Source of the DNA: Daphnia carinata
Lineage: Eukaryota > Arthropoda > Branchiopoda > Diplostraca > Daphniidae
Assembly: GCF_022539665.2 (NCBI RefSeq)
Contig: NC_081332.1
Span: forward strand, 1,695,773-1,759,772
Reading direction: 5' to 3'
Length of the DNA: 64,000 nt
Made by a program: the position numbers and the translations under genes. The notes beneath the pieces are model-generated. The model did no database searches and was not told where the DNA came from. It was given only the letters and a program-made list of their open reading frames with translations. This document shows, in pieces, positions 12,546-24,984 of this stretch. Each line of letters opens with the position of its first letter. Positions within the stretch are counted from its first letter, which is position 1.

Positions 12546-14557
12546 ATACTAGGAAACAGCAAGTTTTGTCTTTCATTTCTAAATCAGTTTTTTTCATTTG
12601 GTTCCAGAATTCATAACTAATAACACAACTTCGTTAACAAAGACCATAATGTGTCACGCTAATGAGAAGTTATACCTGGTAAGTATAGATATAGCATGAA
12701 AGATATACCTCATGCTGTTATTCTAACCTTATCATACATCACCTTATGATGTACAGTCAGGTTTAAAAATAAGCCCTACAAAATAAACCCGAGCCTCAAC
12801 TTTTCTCAGCTGGGGTTAATATTTTAACTTGGGATTTGATGAAACTTTATCTACCCCATCGAAAATAAACTACTGATTATAAGTAAAATATTAGCTTTCC
12901 CGCCAACTAAGTGGTTTTTAAATAAACCGAAATCAAACTGGTTTTACCGCAACCACACTGAATTTAAACAAATCACAAACTAGAGTTCCCAAGTAAAAAA
13001 AACTTGATTTACGTGATCATAGTTAAACACTACATCCACAACATTTATTATTGGAGTAATATGTAGGTTTTTGAAAAAATAAATAAAGAACAGGAAAAGT
13101 CGGGCTTATTTTGTTTGTCGGGCTTAATTTTACAACCTGGCCAAAATTTATTTCCATTCCCAAGTCAAAATAATTTGATTTCTATAATCGTAGTTAAATA
13201 CTTAACCCACACCGCGCATTATTGGGGTAATAACTAGGCCTTTGAAAAAGTCAAAATTAAAAATAAGAAAAGCTTATTTTCTCGGGCTTATTTTCTCAAG
13301 CTTTTAAAACTTGGCTGTACTATATTTCCACTAGATGGTGCTGAAGGTTCACCAGACTTTAATGTCGGGAGCCAGCTGTTCTATTAAGGCAATAAGTTTT
13401 ACCCAAAATAAAAATAAAAAATCTTGTTTTTTTTCTGATTTACTGGTTAAATAATTCTGTGATGCATATTTTTCAAGACATCTAGTGGACAAGTGGCTAA
13501 CTCCGATTCGTTTTCATAGCCACCACGTCAGCTATTCTGCCAAAATTTCTATCAGCTGTTTTATTTCGCGTGGCGTCGGATTTAGGATGGAAGCATGAAA
13601 TGAACGTTTCCCTTCTCGAAATTTTACCGTCGATTTCGCCGTGCCTAGACCTGGATTTTGTGGGTTGAATCTGTGCTAAAAGGTAAGAGTAATTTCTTAA
13701 CGGTATTATGGCAGCTATTCATTCGTAAACTATTGTGTAAAACATTCTAAATTATTCAAAAGAGGAGCATTGCTTAACTTTGCCAGCACGTTTTTGATCT
13801 CCATTAGTCAAATACACCGCTTCGGTGCATGGCTTGATTTAACCCAGTTTTTCATCTCTGTTAGGCAACTACACATTTAATACCAAAGGTACTACTTGCA
13901 GAAGGCAGTTCTTAACAATCCTTTCTCTTCTCTGGATCCTAGTCTGTGCAACCTGGAGCTCTTACATACAAAATTTCTCAGATCCAGATTCCATAAGGTA
14001 CTCGTAGGCTATCTTACAATTTATGGTTTAGTTTTTAACTGTACTTCTAGATTTGTGGGAGATACCTGGTGTGACGTGGTGGCAGCAGAGTCATTTGCCA
14101 GAAAGGAATGCTGCTGATGTTCCATTATCAGTGTAAATGAAAAATTTCCAGTATCATTGTTGCATTGTTGGATTACTTATTCCTTCAAGAAACGGAGAAA
14201 GATTCAAGATCAATTTCGTCATTTCTTATTTCCTAAGTGGCTAGTCAAGTGTCACATTGTGCTGGTCACTGAAAACTCGGGTTTACATAACTTCTTTGCC
14301 AATTGTGTTTTGAGATTCTAGTTTTTTTTTGTAGTTGACAGTAAATTTGAACAAAGAAAGAATATTCGTAGCAATTTTTGTCTGTTATGGCTAGACTTCA
14401 AGTCAAACAAGTTGATAGAAAAAAATAAGCTAAGTTTATCTTTTGACTTTTAATAAGTCAACTACCATAAAAATGAAATACACAAAACAAATATATAAAT
14501 TTTAAATTGTTTTTATTGTCCCACCTCCACCCTTCAATTCCACCACTATTTTACAAT
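12546..14557. other. Non-coding interior with degenerate repeats
   Basis: The 12740-13330 part holds two diverged tandem copies of about 175 bp (12985-13110 and 13155-13300) rich in the motif GTCGGGCTTATTTT. CTAGATGG-type motifs occur at 13326-13338 and 13479-13489 (reverse). Near 13550-14120 there are splice-like sites (donor GTAAGA near 13683, acceptors near 13863) that could belong to a plus-strand non-coding transcript. No conserved protein was recognised. Confidence 0.5.
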
Positions 14558-14626
14558 ACATATATATACATATAAATACATACATAAGTACACACACATA
14601 CATACATAAATACATACATACACTTA
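14558..14626. repeat. Microsatellite of TACA/TATA-type units
   Basis: A run of imperfect TACATA and TACACA units lies directly left of the MITE-like element. It accounts for the short minus-strand open frame rich in Tyr, Cys and Val here. Confidence 0.85.
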
Positions 14627-14632
14627 ACTAAA

Positions 14633-14970
14633 TTAACCTGTTGGCTGCCACGCCATGCAACTCGTACGTTGCTTAAGCTACAGTCGCTACATGTCGGGTC
14701 CGAAGGATCCCCAACCAAGGTGGGGCTTGTCCGAAGACAAGCCCGGGCTGGCACGGTGAAAGAATCCATTCTAGGAATGCACACCCCAGGATATCTCTCA
14801 CCGTGCCGACAAGGAGAAGTCCCTACTGGTGCATTGCCTAGCGCCTAATGGCTTTATGCCATTAGGCGCAATGGCGACTGTTCCCCCCATGGCCATGAGG
14901 AGAACAGCGCCCAAGTCCCTACAGCTACCAAAAAAAATAGGAGCAAACGGCGTGGCAGCCAACAGGTTAA
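14633..14970. mobile_element. MITE-like element with TTAA flanks and 18-bp terminal inverted repeats
   Basis: The element spans 14637-14966. Its ends are perfect inverted repeats, CCTGTTGGCTGCCACGCC (14637-14654) and its reverse complement (14949-14966). It is flanked on both sides by TTAA (14633-14636 and 14967-14970), the target site of piggyBac-type transposases. It encodes no transposase. The inside holds three perfect stems: 14723-14744 (9-bp arms, CGAA loop), 14841-14869 (12-bp arms) and 14750-14759 pairing with 14798-14807. Assignment to piggyBac-derived MITEs is inferred from the TTAA and the CC start. Confidence 0.75.
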
Positions 14971-15021
14971 CTTATACACTAGAATGCAAAACAAAACAAA
15001 ACAATACCAAGTCGAATCCCG

Positions 15022-15573
15022 TAGATGGCGATGAGATGACGGCGATGGCGATGGAGATGGCGATGGAGATGGCGATGGAGATGGCGATGGAGATGGCGAA
15101 GGAGACGGCGAAGGAGGCGGCGAAGGAGGCGGCGAAGGAGGCGGCGAAGGAGGCGGCGATGGAGACGGCGAAGACGGCGATGGAGGCGGCGATGGAGACA
15201 GCGAAGACGGCGATGGAGGCGGCGATGGAGACGGCGATGGAGGCGGCGATGGAGACGGCGATGGAGACGGCGAAGACGGCGATGGAGGCGGCGATGGAGA
15301 CGGCGATGGAGACGGCGATGGAGGCGGCGATGGAGGCGGCGATGGAGACGGCGATGGAGGCGGCGATGGAGGCGGCGATGGAGACGGCGAAGACGGCGAT
15401 GGAGGCGGCGATGGAGGCGGCGATGGAGACGGCGAAGACGGCGATGGAGGCGGCGATGGAGGCGGCGATGGAGACGGCGAAGACGGCGATGGAGACGGCG
15501 AAGACGGCGATGGAGGCGGCGATGGAGGCGGCGATGGAGACGGCGAAGACGGCGATGACAGTGATGGCGATGA
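15022..15573. repeat. Minisatellite of 12-bp GGCGATGGAGRC-type units
   Basis: About 550 bp are built from 12-bp and 6-bp variants of GGCGATGGAGAC, GGCGATGGAGGC, GGCGAAGGAGGC and GGCGAAGAC. One strand is almost free of T, with strong purine bias. Because 12 is divisible by 3 and the unit lacks stops in these frames, long frames stay open on both strands (14829-15602 plus, 14854-15651 minus). They read as Met-Glu-Ala and Ser-Pro repeats. I treat both as non-coding. Confidence 0.9.
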
Positions 15574-16689
15574 GGCGACTATCAGGATTTTCTTTTTATT
15601 GACCCTATGTAAATGTACCAGATATAAAGGAATTAGATAAAAGAACAACATAGGAATTTAACAAAAGAGATCTAAGTATGCTTATGGTTTACCGGGATTT
15701 TAAAACTGATACAAGTTAAATAACGAAAACTAGCTCGTTTAGTTTCCCAGGATTACTGGGACCATAATATGAACTGACTGAAGACAAGAAATGTTACTTC
15801 TGTAAAATAGTTTTTCATTCAAAAGAAATCCTTTGCTCAATGGTTATCAAACATTCCATATGTTCAATCTTCTTCAAAACGAGCTTGTCACAAACAGTTG
15901 TCATAAAGCTTTGTTAGTTGAACGTACATTCAAGAAGTTCAAACAAACAAATATTTAGTACAACAGAAGTCACGATATTGAATATAAACTTGAAAAAGGT
16001 TAATAAACCATTTAGTTTATATTATTACAATACAGATGAAAAAGGCTGATAAGTTAAATACTGATAGCTTGGCTAGTGTGCTCGTTATCGAAACAGTTAA
16101 GCCAATCCTTTAACCTCTACTCTCAATTCTATGTAAGAGACTCACTGCCAAGTAATACTCAACAATTGCCAATAATATTTCTATTATGCTCTGAAGAAGA
16201 GCTTAAAGATATTTTACGCTACAAAAATCTTACGGCTGATTTTCCAAGGCACCAGCTGAGCATCGACTTCCTTACTGTCTGTGTTCAAGTTATCATTGCT
16301 GGTTTACATAAAACGCTTCCATCTTCCTAATTCTAACAATAAAGCAAAATAATAATGCCTGAATAAAAATTATGATCGTATGTTACTTACTCGTTGATGT
16401 AGACGCACAAAACAGGGGGAAAACTTAAAAAAAACAACACAGCAAAAATGTTTGCATGGTGATATGGCTAATGGCGGACATGACAGACGACGGTGGCGTT
16501 CAATCTTTCGGGTTTTAATGCGAAGCAACCGAGATAAGCATTCTCAATTTTTAAATATGCCCCCAGTGATTGATCAGATTTTTAATTCAAGGTTCCTTAC
16601 TGTTTATATGCAAATTTCCGGAGTGTGTCGGAAGTAACAAAGAACTTCTGAACTACTAATTGCACAACGAAACGAATCACAGATGTCTA
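15574..16689. other. Non-coding, nothing recognised
   Basis: AT-rich sequence between the minisatellite and the right inverted-repeat arm. The 84-codon plus ORF at 16076-16330 has no recognisable motif or codon pattern. Confidence 0.55.
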
Positions 16690-18045
16690 ATACCCATAAA
16701 ATCGCAGAACGCAACTTTCCAGCGAGTATATTCGTTTGTTACGAGTAATGAAAAGCCGGACAAAGTTGGTATCGGAAAAAAAATTAACATAGAACATAGC
16801 GCGTAACATATCTAGACAAGCAGCTTGCATGATCAGCCAGTAGTAAACTAGTAAAATAAACACGAAAACAGCCGCCACACCATTACACTTATGATGAAAA
16901 TGCTTAAAATGTTTCGCATATTAATGTTCATTTTTTAGTTTTTGCGAAGTTGAAAAAATATTACCGGAAGTGACCGAAAGTAGCCTATAACTCCAGAAAT
17001 AATGGTCCAATAGCAAAAATGAATATGATATTCGGGATCCTTATGAAATTTTAGGTGTGCCTGGCCTCTTTTGCCCTGTTTTTGGCGAAAAGTCCAATTT
17101 GGCCAAAATCGCGATTTTTCCTGAACAGTTCAGCTAAATTTGCGATTTTTGACGATTTTCGGGTATTTTCTACTGACACATGAATTCGACCCCAAATTTC
17201 AAGAGGATTACGAAAATATCGCTCTTTTTTCGTTCAGACCAACAGATAATAAGTTATTAAGCATTTTAAAACCGGAAGTTATACGGAAAGTTAAAATTTC
17301 GGGAATTAAAAAAATGAACTATGTTCTCCTTTACGAGGTACACAAGATTTGCATAGTTTCAAACGTAAACCATGGGGAATTAACATAATATGACCTTTCA
17401 AAGTTCTTAAAGTTTAGGTTTCCTGTGCGACCTCTATACCACTTTAAAGGACTACCGCACACATAATAATTGAAGCTCATGTTTCAAAACCATCACTTAA
17501 TTTGGCAGCCCTCCGAACTAATGTGATAGTGGAACAGATGTGGTTAGCACCAGGAGAAAGTTAATTGGAGATCCAATTCTTGCAGGATATTGATAGCAAA
17601 TAGAACATCTTGTAATAATATTTTACTCAAAATCAGTTATTTATGTTCGACATGGCAGATCAGGTTTGCCACACAAACACATGGTTCGAACTCGCAATTC
17701 AACGGCGATGCCGAAAATTCAGTTTGGGTTTACCTGGAAGTTGTAGTGTTGGAGTTATTCAAATTCGAAGTATAACATGGACTTCAAAGTTCTTAAAGTT
17801 CATTCTTCAGGTACGACTTATACACCACTTCAAGGCAATACCACACACACAATAAGGCAATGACATATTTCATTTGAATTGATCACCTTCACACGATTAC
17901 ACTTATTAAATGGAAACCTACAGGGCAAGCCCTACTGTGGTACAACTATTCATAAAAATGATTTTCCTGGCATCTGGCGGGCGTAGGTAGATTTGGTAGG
18001 GGTGTTGTTAGCTTGTTTACTACCATATTGTGGTATGAGCATGAA
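16690..18045. repeat. Right arm of the long inverted repeat, with an internal duplication
   Basis: Reverse-complement counterpart of 11560-12545. It is longer because a block of about 75 bp (AAGTTCTTAAAG...CACACA) occurs twice, near 17392-17467 and 17777-17852, with about 385 bp between starts. Outer similarity runs to the CTGGCATCTGGCGGGCGTAG block near 17968, matching the CTCCGCCAGATGCCAG block near 11627 in reverse. Confidence 0.7.
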
Positions 18046-18749
18046 GCACACCCCCAGTAGCAATGTTCTTCTCTTGCTGAGGACTAGTTGAAAACAGTGT
18101 ACGCCATTACTAGCACTAATGACATTAACTTACCCTTCTGTGTTCTTGAGAAAATTGAACCATCCAGCCACTGTCAACCACCGTGATGCAATGCAATCGG
18201 TCGGCACAACGTACAATGAACGCTACCAACCACCAGGAAAACCAATTTTCAATAAGTCACAAATTCATCCGTCAGTTTTCTTCCTCACTCTTGTTTTCCC
18301 TTAAGGTTTTTTTACAATATCGAAATGGCCGTCTTAGTTACGTTTTTCAATTGAGGTGTAACTTTAGGATTTCAAATCTTGCTAACATAACAAACTATTG
18401 TTTTTTAAATATTCTCCATAGGATTCAGCAGTCACTACTTACTGTGATTTCATCTAAATGATTGTGGCCTACCTGTGAAGCATCCTAGATTGTTCATTTC
18501 AACAAACATATTCAATTTCTGAGTAGCCAATCTAACTTCACATTTTATGAGAAATTTTATGTTTCTCAAACTCTCCTATTTTGATTATCATTCCTATTAA
18601 CCCTGTTCCTTACCATATCTTTCTTTTTTTCGCTCTACCATCTGTAGTAGACGCAAGGTACGCTAACGATAGAAACAAAAATGTGAAAATGTACACATCC
18701 AGTTTCACGAATTGGTGTTTCAAGTACAAAATTGCAAAATCCTATCTTA
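18046..18749. other. Intergenic, downstream of the transporter gene
   Basis: Contains the presumed 3' untranslated region of the minus-strand SLC22-like gene. I see no other feature. Confidence 0.5.
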
Positions 18750-21346
18750 TTAGTGCCTTTCCTGGTGCTCGACCTTTCTAACTTTTACTTGGAAAACATT
18801 CACTAGGAATGCTGGTTTCATTTCGATAGCTTCCTTGATTGTAGATGGGAAGGAAGTCTTCCTGGTCTCCGGAAGCAAGAAACATAGGAGTCCAACCAAT
18901 ATATTTATGGTGGCAAAAACGAAGAAAGGCATACTGGCGTGGACATCACTTCTCTTCCCCTATAAATTTCAAAACAGACACGTTACAACTTCTTATTAAA
19001 ACGTAACCCAGCATTTAAGTGTCACCCAATCCGAGATGATAGGGGCCAAAATTCCTCCTATTCGGCCGCAAGTTGAGCATAACCCGACGATTGCACTTCT
19101 GCCGAAAGTCGGAAACAGTTCAGAGGTATATGAGTAGAGAGTGGCCGTCACACAGGCAGCAAACAGCTTAGCAACCATTGAAAACACTGTTTTAACAGAT
19201 GTCCGTTCTTTTATACGATCAAATTAAGTTTACGTTCAGTTAAACTTCCTTACTACCCAAACATTCGGGAAAAGGGTAAGAATTTTAGTTTACCAACGGG
19301 TAGCAAACTGGCCATGAGGCAGCAAAGACCGCTGACTAGTAAGCCACAGGTTAACATAGGTCTTCGCCCAATGTTCTCCACTACAACCATGCACAATAAG
19401 TAGGCAGGAATTTCAACTAGCCTAGTGACATTACAGAAAGGAAAAGGTTAAATTAAAAAACATATTGATGTGTTACACTTTGCCACTTGCATAGAAAGTC
19501 CGTAGTTTATGTGAAAGTTTCCCACTAGGTTTGCAGCAGAATACGTTAAGCCGTAGTATCCCATCACTCCAGCCATCCTGTGTTATGCATAAACCGGGAA
19601 CAGGGATGGTAAACATAAAAAATTGAAACGTATTATTAGATACTTTATGATACATACCAGGCCATGGAAATGATCATTAATCGGATCATCAAAATGTTTG
19701 ACCTCAAAATATCAGTCAGGCTCTCAACCTTAGCTTTCTCTAAATATCTTGAATAATCGCTTCCATTTTGTACTGCATTTAATTCTATCGTGGAAATATG
19801 TCCTAACCGCTAACCACGAATCAAGCAACGTTAATTATTTTCAATTAATAGCACCTATTGATAGATAGCGTAAAAAGAAACAGCTGACATACCGAATTCT
19901 CGATATGGCGTTTAGTTTCTCCATGACAAGAGGCTAAAACGTAGTCAGGAACAACGTGGATTTGATTCACATCAGTTTTCTGCAACAGGAGCTGTATCAC
20001 TTGAGGATAATGCTTCTTTGTTATCAGCCACCTAATTGATTCTGGTAATATCCTATACAGTATAAAAATATGATTTACCTTAAGTAAACGGATTTCTCAT
20101 TGTGTTTATGGGTAACATTTTAAAAAGGGAAAGCCAACCAACCAATAAAAAGTTGTAAAACCAAACATGGGAATGCTAATAACAAGCTGAAGTAACCTCC
20201 AGTCTCGAACGGAATAAGCAACTATACCCAGACAGGCAGATCCTGCTGCATAAATAATTTGGTAAATGAATCCGCAAGTGATTCTGTACTTGTTCCCGAC
20301 GGCTTCAACTCCTAACCAATCCGTAATAATAAACATTTTCAGTGTGACTTCATGAAGTGGATTTACCCCAAACAAAGATGATTAGGAAGTGGCCAGAAGC
20401 GCCGATTCCTGACACAAATCTTAATGAGCAGAATGTAATCCAATCAGGTGAAAATGCGGAAGCGGTTGTAACGATCGCAAGTGTAAATACGTTCAGCGTA
20501 AATGTTTTCCTTCGTCCGATACTATATAATTTACATTAAAAACATTAGTTAAGAGGTAAAATGTGCTGAATTAAAATTGTTATAGCTCACGTATCCCCTA
20601 TGTAACCAATGCTAACTGCTCCTACCAGCATTCCTAACATAAACAGGCTGCTAGCAATAGTTTGCTTCCATTCACTTTCACACGTTAACTCGAACTAGAA
20701 TCAAACAAGCAAATATTATGGACTTCGGAATCTGCTGAAAATAGTCGATCAACTTACATCACTGACGATGGTTGAACGGAAAACTGAGGTATCGTAAACC
20801 CAATGGCTGCATTTTTCCAGCAATGTGTCATGCATGGACTGGTTGAGATCGCAATGTTTGTTCCTAGCCCAAGTAATGTTGTACCTATAACATTGAGCTA
20901 TAGCCTTTTCCTTATGCAACGGAATCACTTGGTTGAGCCATGGGGGAGCGAAATATGAACCGTTATTCGATAAAGTTGTAACATTTTCGTCACAAGCTTC
21001 TACAAAGCATCTAAAGTGAAAAGCAAATACAAAATTAAAAACATAATAAACGGTGAATGGTTAATTCTTTTCGTGTTTAATCCTCTCCTTACCTATAATT
21101 GGGCGTCCCTCCAGTGAAAGTGTAAGACATCACGACAATTCCCGGGAAGAAGGCTGGTAAACAGAGCCATAGAAATGTATTAAGTTGTAAGTTCCGTGTT
21201 TTGCCAAATTTTTCCAGAATATCTTCATAGTCGACTGCAGTAAGTTCTTTTCCACTTTGCTGTTCGTCTTCGGGGGTATTTGTTTTTTGAGCTTGCTGGT
21301 TTGGCGATGGATACGATCCTAAACCACTAGGGCACACTGACGCCAT
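18750..21346 (-). CDS. SLC22-type organic cation/anion transporter (major facilitator superfamily)
   Basis: Eleven exons join in phase: 21093-21346, 20758-21010, 20591-20694, 20367-20521, 20143-20311, 19893-20052, 19658-19809, 19479-19577, 19294-19421, 19026-19186 and 18750-18959, about 614 residues. The family moves organic ions such as carnitine, drugs and metabolites across the plasma membrane with 12 helices. Seen: N-terminal YEDILEKFGKTRNLQLN before TM1; a large Cys-rich glycosylated loop ending CSHWVYDTSVFRSTIVSDFE; loop-2 motif GYIGDTIGRRKTF; LRFVSGIGASG; WLLPESIRWL equivalent (ILPESIRWLITKK); LVEIPAYLL; and YTSELFPTFGRSAIVG with GGILAPII near the end. The start is the ATG at 21346. 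Two donors are unusual (GTTGGT at 20142, GTAAATCC at 20366), but their phases agree. I see no defect. Confidence 0.88.
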
Positions 21347-24300
21347 AAGTGTTCAGCCAAAGCAAATAACTTCGCTGATTTTGAATTTGATGCCTGTTAA
21401 CTGCTGTTGACGTTATGATACTGCATCGCACAAACACTACGGTCGACCGTGGCTTTTGTAAGTCTGCCATAAATAAACTATCAGACCACGTTCTACTTCG
21501 ACTTATTGCATATTTAAGATGTATCGATTTCCAGCAGATTTTGGTGGCAATGCAGTTACTGGAGCAACAACGCAGAAGTCTCCATGGTGATCAATACTTG
21601 TGTCCATAATATGGCGTTTGACCAATTTAAACTACGATATTTGTCTTTTCTCGTCTACGCCTAATGTCTTTTCCCTCACGAAATTGGCGTTGACACCGCC
21701 AAATTTCACTTGACATCCAGGGTGAATAATAGTACAATTCAAACTCTGACATGACACATTCTGAAATGCTGTTAACAACTTTAAATGAAACTAACTAACC
21801 TGCTACTGAGTTGGTAGTAAATAATTTTGGTTTAGTAACGAGAAGACTAGAAATTACTAACCAGGAGCTGAACAACAAAGGATTGGAAAGCAGGTCAATA
21901 AGGGAAAATAGGGGAAAACCATGGACGGTCATACGCTTTTCAGTTTGAAATGAAAATTAAAATGTTAGCTTAAACCACGGTCAAAATCTTCATTAATGAA
22001 AAAGACTTACATTTTCCTCTTAGTTATTATCAGTGTTACATTCTGTTAGCTCTAGACCGATAGGGACTGTTTCCTAAGCAGGGATAGACGAGTGAAGTTT
22101 TACGCTAATGCGCATAAAAACCAGAACAGTAGTTTTTATATCTTCATGCCTGTTAAGTCAGAAACACGAAGTCTAAAGAAACTTGGAGAAGTACGTAAAT
22201 CAAATAAAGACTAAATGGCATTTGAACCTTACCTATCAACTTCAATTTCCTTGTGTCCTGAAATTTTCATGATGGGATGATGTGAATCTAGTCAATATAA
22301 GAATTGGACAGGTGATATCAAACTGCTACATGCTAAAAAGGCTATGACGACACACTTGAAACTGATACTTGCCACCTCATCAAAAACATTTAATATCCCA
22401 ATAGGAATTTTATTGGACACTACACCTGTGACGCAAACAGCAGCCAAAACTGGGCCCAGCTTAGATTTTTTTCTTCTTCTTCAACAATCTTATGTCCTCA
22501 ATACTGAAAGTACACTGCAACTGTACACTTGGTTTAATCTCAAGCAAAACATTTAAAAAGTAACAATTACTTGATTCACCTGGAATTCCTACTCTGTTTC
22601 AATCCATTACAGTATGGCATTTCGATTTTGTGAACAAATAGGCCTCACAATACGCCTCTCAGATTCTGGTGGTCTCAGATCACACGAAAAGTTTCGGTTA
22701 ATTTAAAATGAGTGAATCACATGAGTTACCGTGCTGTTCAGAATGACTGCATCTGGTTCCCAATCTTATTTAGTTGAATCACTTGTAGGCCTTAGATCAG
22801 CAAACAATTTCCTGGATATCGACAAAATGATGATAGCTTTACCTTTGTGTACAGAGCACGCAAGTTGATACAGCTCATGTCTAAACAAAATGGCCACTGA
22901 AACACGAGACTCAAATTGACTCTGGCCTTCTCTTTGCCTAACCTCTTACCCCTTCAATTCTATTGGTTGATGGTTGGAATTCGGCCATCTTACTTTCAAA
23001 AATGCGGGAAGAGAAAATGGTTTCGGCAACTTTTCCTGCAAACGTTTCCGAAAATAGGTTCTACAATTCTGTAAATAAATTTCTTTTTTTCATTATCAAC
23101 AACATATGTTTAGTAACCTTATGACATCTTTCATCATGCTAGGCAACTTGTTCAAACAATGTCAGGAGAACTGAATAACGAACAATGCACTCTGTTGACA
23201 AACTGTTGGCGGTCTACTACAGCCTACTGCAGTAACATTACTTTTTCAAGAGGTTAACAAAGTGCATGGTTCATTAATCAAGTGCATACTGAAGTTAGCC
23301 ACTATGCATACTAAAGGTAGCCACTATCAGGCTGAAAGGGTTTCTAATAAGGGTGGGTTCCTTTAACCCTTTATGAACACAACCATTTCGCTAATTAATT
23401 GTAGAACACTGAACTTTTTTCCGCTTGCAGCACCTATATTAAGAAATTTGACCAAAATTAGTAAACATTAAATAAATACAATTTCTTACATGAAAAAATT
23501 GGTCCAAATTTCTTCCTTCATAAAATTGTTTCAGGTCACATACATCTAACGATGGCAAACTACTGCTAGGCACGACTGACACAGATTCAAGCTTGTTGGC
23601 TTAAGGACTGTATCACCAAGATTTTTAAAATGCTGAATAAATCAAACAGTGCAACTGAAATAAAGCAACATATTAGTTGCCCAACATAAAGAAAGTTGCA
23701 GTTGGCTTTTGAAGGGCTTTTGAGGTTGAAAATCATTTTCTAAATAAGTGCAGGAGAAAATGACAGCAATCCTGATTTAAATCACTATAAAACCCGAATC
23801 AAACATAAACTCCAAAAAATTACTTCCTTGGTTTAAACCTGAAGGATATCTGCCCATTACTAGGACTACTAGCTTCTACCCATGCTGACACCGTTTACAC
23901 TGAAGTTCCGCTGGCCATAATAAATTGCAATTGAAAAATACAAAATAGGACGATTTTTTCAGGAGAAAGATTTCTAAAAGCTTCCTTTAAACTTGCTTTA
24001 ATTTATACCTACATTTACTGTAAAGATTTATACCAACAATTAATTAACACTCCTTTCCACCCATGAAACCATGAACCATGCTTCTGCTTCTGCGGTTTTA
24101 TTACTTTTCTGTTCACAGCGCCACCGCCAGTGTTTCCACTTTCCGCAAAGTGGTATCCCTAAAACGTTGCCAGACTGGGGACATAAATCCCTATTTAAAC
24201 AAAATAAAATCCCCAGAAAAATCCCTGTTACTTTCATGGCATACTGGGCATACTCACATGGCCTACTATAATAACGGCCTGTCAGCGCGCAATACCTCCA

Positions 24301-24984
24301 GCGCCTAAAACTACATTGCCAGAGGGGCTCCACTTTCCACTGTTTGGTAACGAATGCAGAATTGAAATGTGTGGGAAAAGCAGTGGAAAGTGGAACCTAG
24401 CGCCGCGCGTGGCCAGCTTACGGTAGGGAAGGGAAAAAAGAAATGACTGAGGCTAGATTCGAACTCGGGTCCAGCTTATATATAGCTTGTTATATTGTTA
24501 TATAGCTTATATATAGCATGTTCTCTGCCTCGCCAATAATAATAGTAATAATCGCCAATAATAAAGAAGATAAGAAACATTCTCTATTTGCAGCTACTTA
24601 CAAAACCAAACCTCAAACAAAACCACCACTCTTTCATGCTTGAACTTCATCAACAACAAACAACCTAATAGTGTTAGATACAAAAATGAAAATAAATACA
24701 AAAAGGAACAACAAAAACTTACGGGTAGGGAATTGGGTCACATATTCCGATGATAAGCTGCCTGCATCCACGAGCCGTCTTTCAGGCCGTGGGGAGGCTA
24801 ACGAACAGCCTACGTTCAACGATCACCTTTTCTCTACCTTTCAGCTTGTGGTACGATCTTCAAGGTAGTGAACAGTACTACAGATCGAGTTTTTGCCATT
24901 TTGAGCCTGACAAGGCTTTTTTTGCCTTTTTTTAGCCTGGCAAGGCTTTTTTTTGATGTGCCATTTAGCCCTTTATAGTAGGCA
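21347..24984. other. Intergenic, no gene recognised
   Basis: About 3.6 kb without a credible exon chain on either strand. It holds a 14-bp inverted repeat (24329-24342 and 24381-24394), an AT-dinucleotide stretch near 24477-24522, and degenerate CCC-TAAA and CCCCAGAAA-type simple sequence near 24150-24230. Confidence 0.55.
24329..24394. repeat. Perfect 14-bp inverted repeat
   Basis: TCCACTTTCCACTG at 24329-24342 faces its exact reverse complement at 24381-24394 across a 38-bp spacer. It could fold as a hairpin. No role can be assigned. Confidence 0.8.

Noticed and set aside
14829-15651. Long overlapping ORFs on both strands (257 and 265 codons)
   Set aside because: Both are produced by the 12-bp minisatellite, whose unit length is a multiple of three and lacks stops; the composition is pure repeat.
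16076-16637. Plus-strand ORFs of 60-84 codons
   Set aside because: They lie in AT-rich non-coding DNA beside an inverted-repeat arm, with no motif or splice context.
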